This document shows, in pieces, positions 6,603 to 6,991 of a DNA stretch of 6,991 nucleotides (positions are counted from its first letter, which is position 1; the number at the start of each line of letters is the position of its first letter). The notes beneath the pieces were generated by a model. It was not told the origin of the DNA and ran no database searches. It worked only from the letters and a program-made list of their open reading frames with translations. This DNA comes from Nitrospiria bacterium. Its GTDB lineage: Bacteria > Nitrospirota > Nitrospiria > Nitrospirales > UBA8639. The position numbers were made by a program, and so were the translations under genes. The stretch is taken from positions 1 to 6,991 of the forward strand of contig JAUIKP010000170.1 of NCBI GenBank assembly GCA_030430725.1, read 5' to 3'.

Positions 6603-6991
6603 TTATTTATTGCTTTCTGGCAGTGGACATCTGGAAAATTTCGCATAAGCATTAAGGTGTGCCTGGGCTGCACTTTCCCAAGAAAAAATGGTCCTCAACT
6701 GATTACTATGAGTCTTTGCCAATGCGTTAAGTTCTGTAAGGCGTGCAGCACAGTCAATGATGGCATTACCCGCCTCACCTCCACATAGGTGAACTTTCCT
6801 TATATGCGCCATATCCTTAATTTTGGCATATGATATACAACCGATTTCGCGAGAAAGAATAGCAGGCTTATTCATCAGTAACGCCTCACACACACTTTGC
6901 CCAAAGCCATCATATCGCGACATCTGGACATAAATATCAGATGTCTTCAATGCCTGGATGAGTTCCTTGCCTATAATCACACCCTCGAATG
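6603..6991 (-). CDS. GT4 glycosyltransferase, C-terminal part (cut by window edge)
   Basis: The frame is open through the right edge, so only the last 129 or so residues are visible and the GTG at 6980 is not the real start. The visible part is the donor-binding half of a GT4 enzyme: an IIGKELIQALKTSDIYV segment where family members have the g..el...l..aDv.v strand, then SRYDGFGQSVCEALLMNKPAI. The usual E-x7-E appears here as D-x7-E, with Asp (codon 6911-6909) in the first position; YDGFG variants are known in GT4 enzymes, so this need not mean loss of activity. The C-terminal helix with FSWESAAQAHLNAY resembles the family's closing W-------Y pattern. It would add a sugar to the lipid-linked glycan. 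Its TAA (6605-6603) lies just before the next gene, so the two are very probably co-transcribed. Confidence 0.82.
   Translation of the reverse strand, partial: FEGVIIGKELIQALKTSDIYVQMSRYDGFGQSVCEALLMNKPAILSREIGCISYAKIKDMAHIRKVHLCGGEAGNAIIDCAARLTELNALAKTHSNQLRTIFSWESAAQAHLNAYAKFSRCPLPESNK

Overview
The window is one end of a surface-polysaccharide (O-antigen, capsule or exopolysaccharide) biosynthesis cluster from an unidentified bacterium. A Wzy/WaaL-type membrane protein together with several GT4 glycosyltransferases suggests a Gram-negative cell using lipid-linked (Wzx/Wzy-like) assembly. Base composition is moderate by eye and no gene here fixes the taxon.

All six intact or edge-truncated genes lie on the minus strand, so transcription runs from the right edge to the left. 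In that order they are: the C-terminal part of a GT4 glycosyltransferase (cut by the right edge); a two-domain protein with an N-terminal nucleotidyltransferase-like domain and a C-terminal thymidylate-kinase-like P-loop domain; an APH/choline-kinase-fold phosphotransferase; a second GT4 glycosyltransferase; a third GT4 glycosyltransferase with a four-cysteine insert; and a polytopic O-antigen polymerase/ligase-like protein. The first four are packed with tiny gaps or overlaps, including a GTGA stop/start overlap at 4180-4183, so they look translationally coupled. A 145-base gap (2800-2944) with a weak candidate promoter separates them from the last two genes.

The left 270 bases hold no gene of the cluster. 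On the plus strand there is a decayed C-terminal fragment of an IS3-family transposase (OrfB). It keeps about 30 gapless columns of the family pattern around the second catalytic Asp but has lost that Asp and the catalytic Glu. Its stop overlaps the stop of the polymerase gene, so the cluster appears to end at an old insertion-sequence scar.

Taken together, the GT4 enzymes would add successive sugars to a lipid-linked oligosaccharide and the membrane protein would polymerise or transfer it. The least understood part is the adjacent pair of kinase-like proteins (nucleotidyltransferase/TMK-like fusion plus APH-like kinase). Both keep their catalytic signatures, their substrates cannot be read from sequence, and they are the best candidates for an undescribed modification step. 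No RNA genes, CRISPR arrays or convincing terminators were seen.
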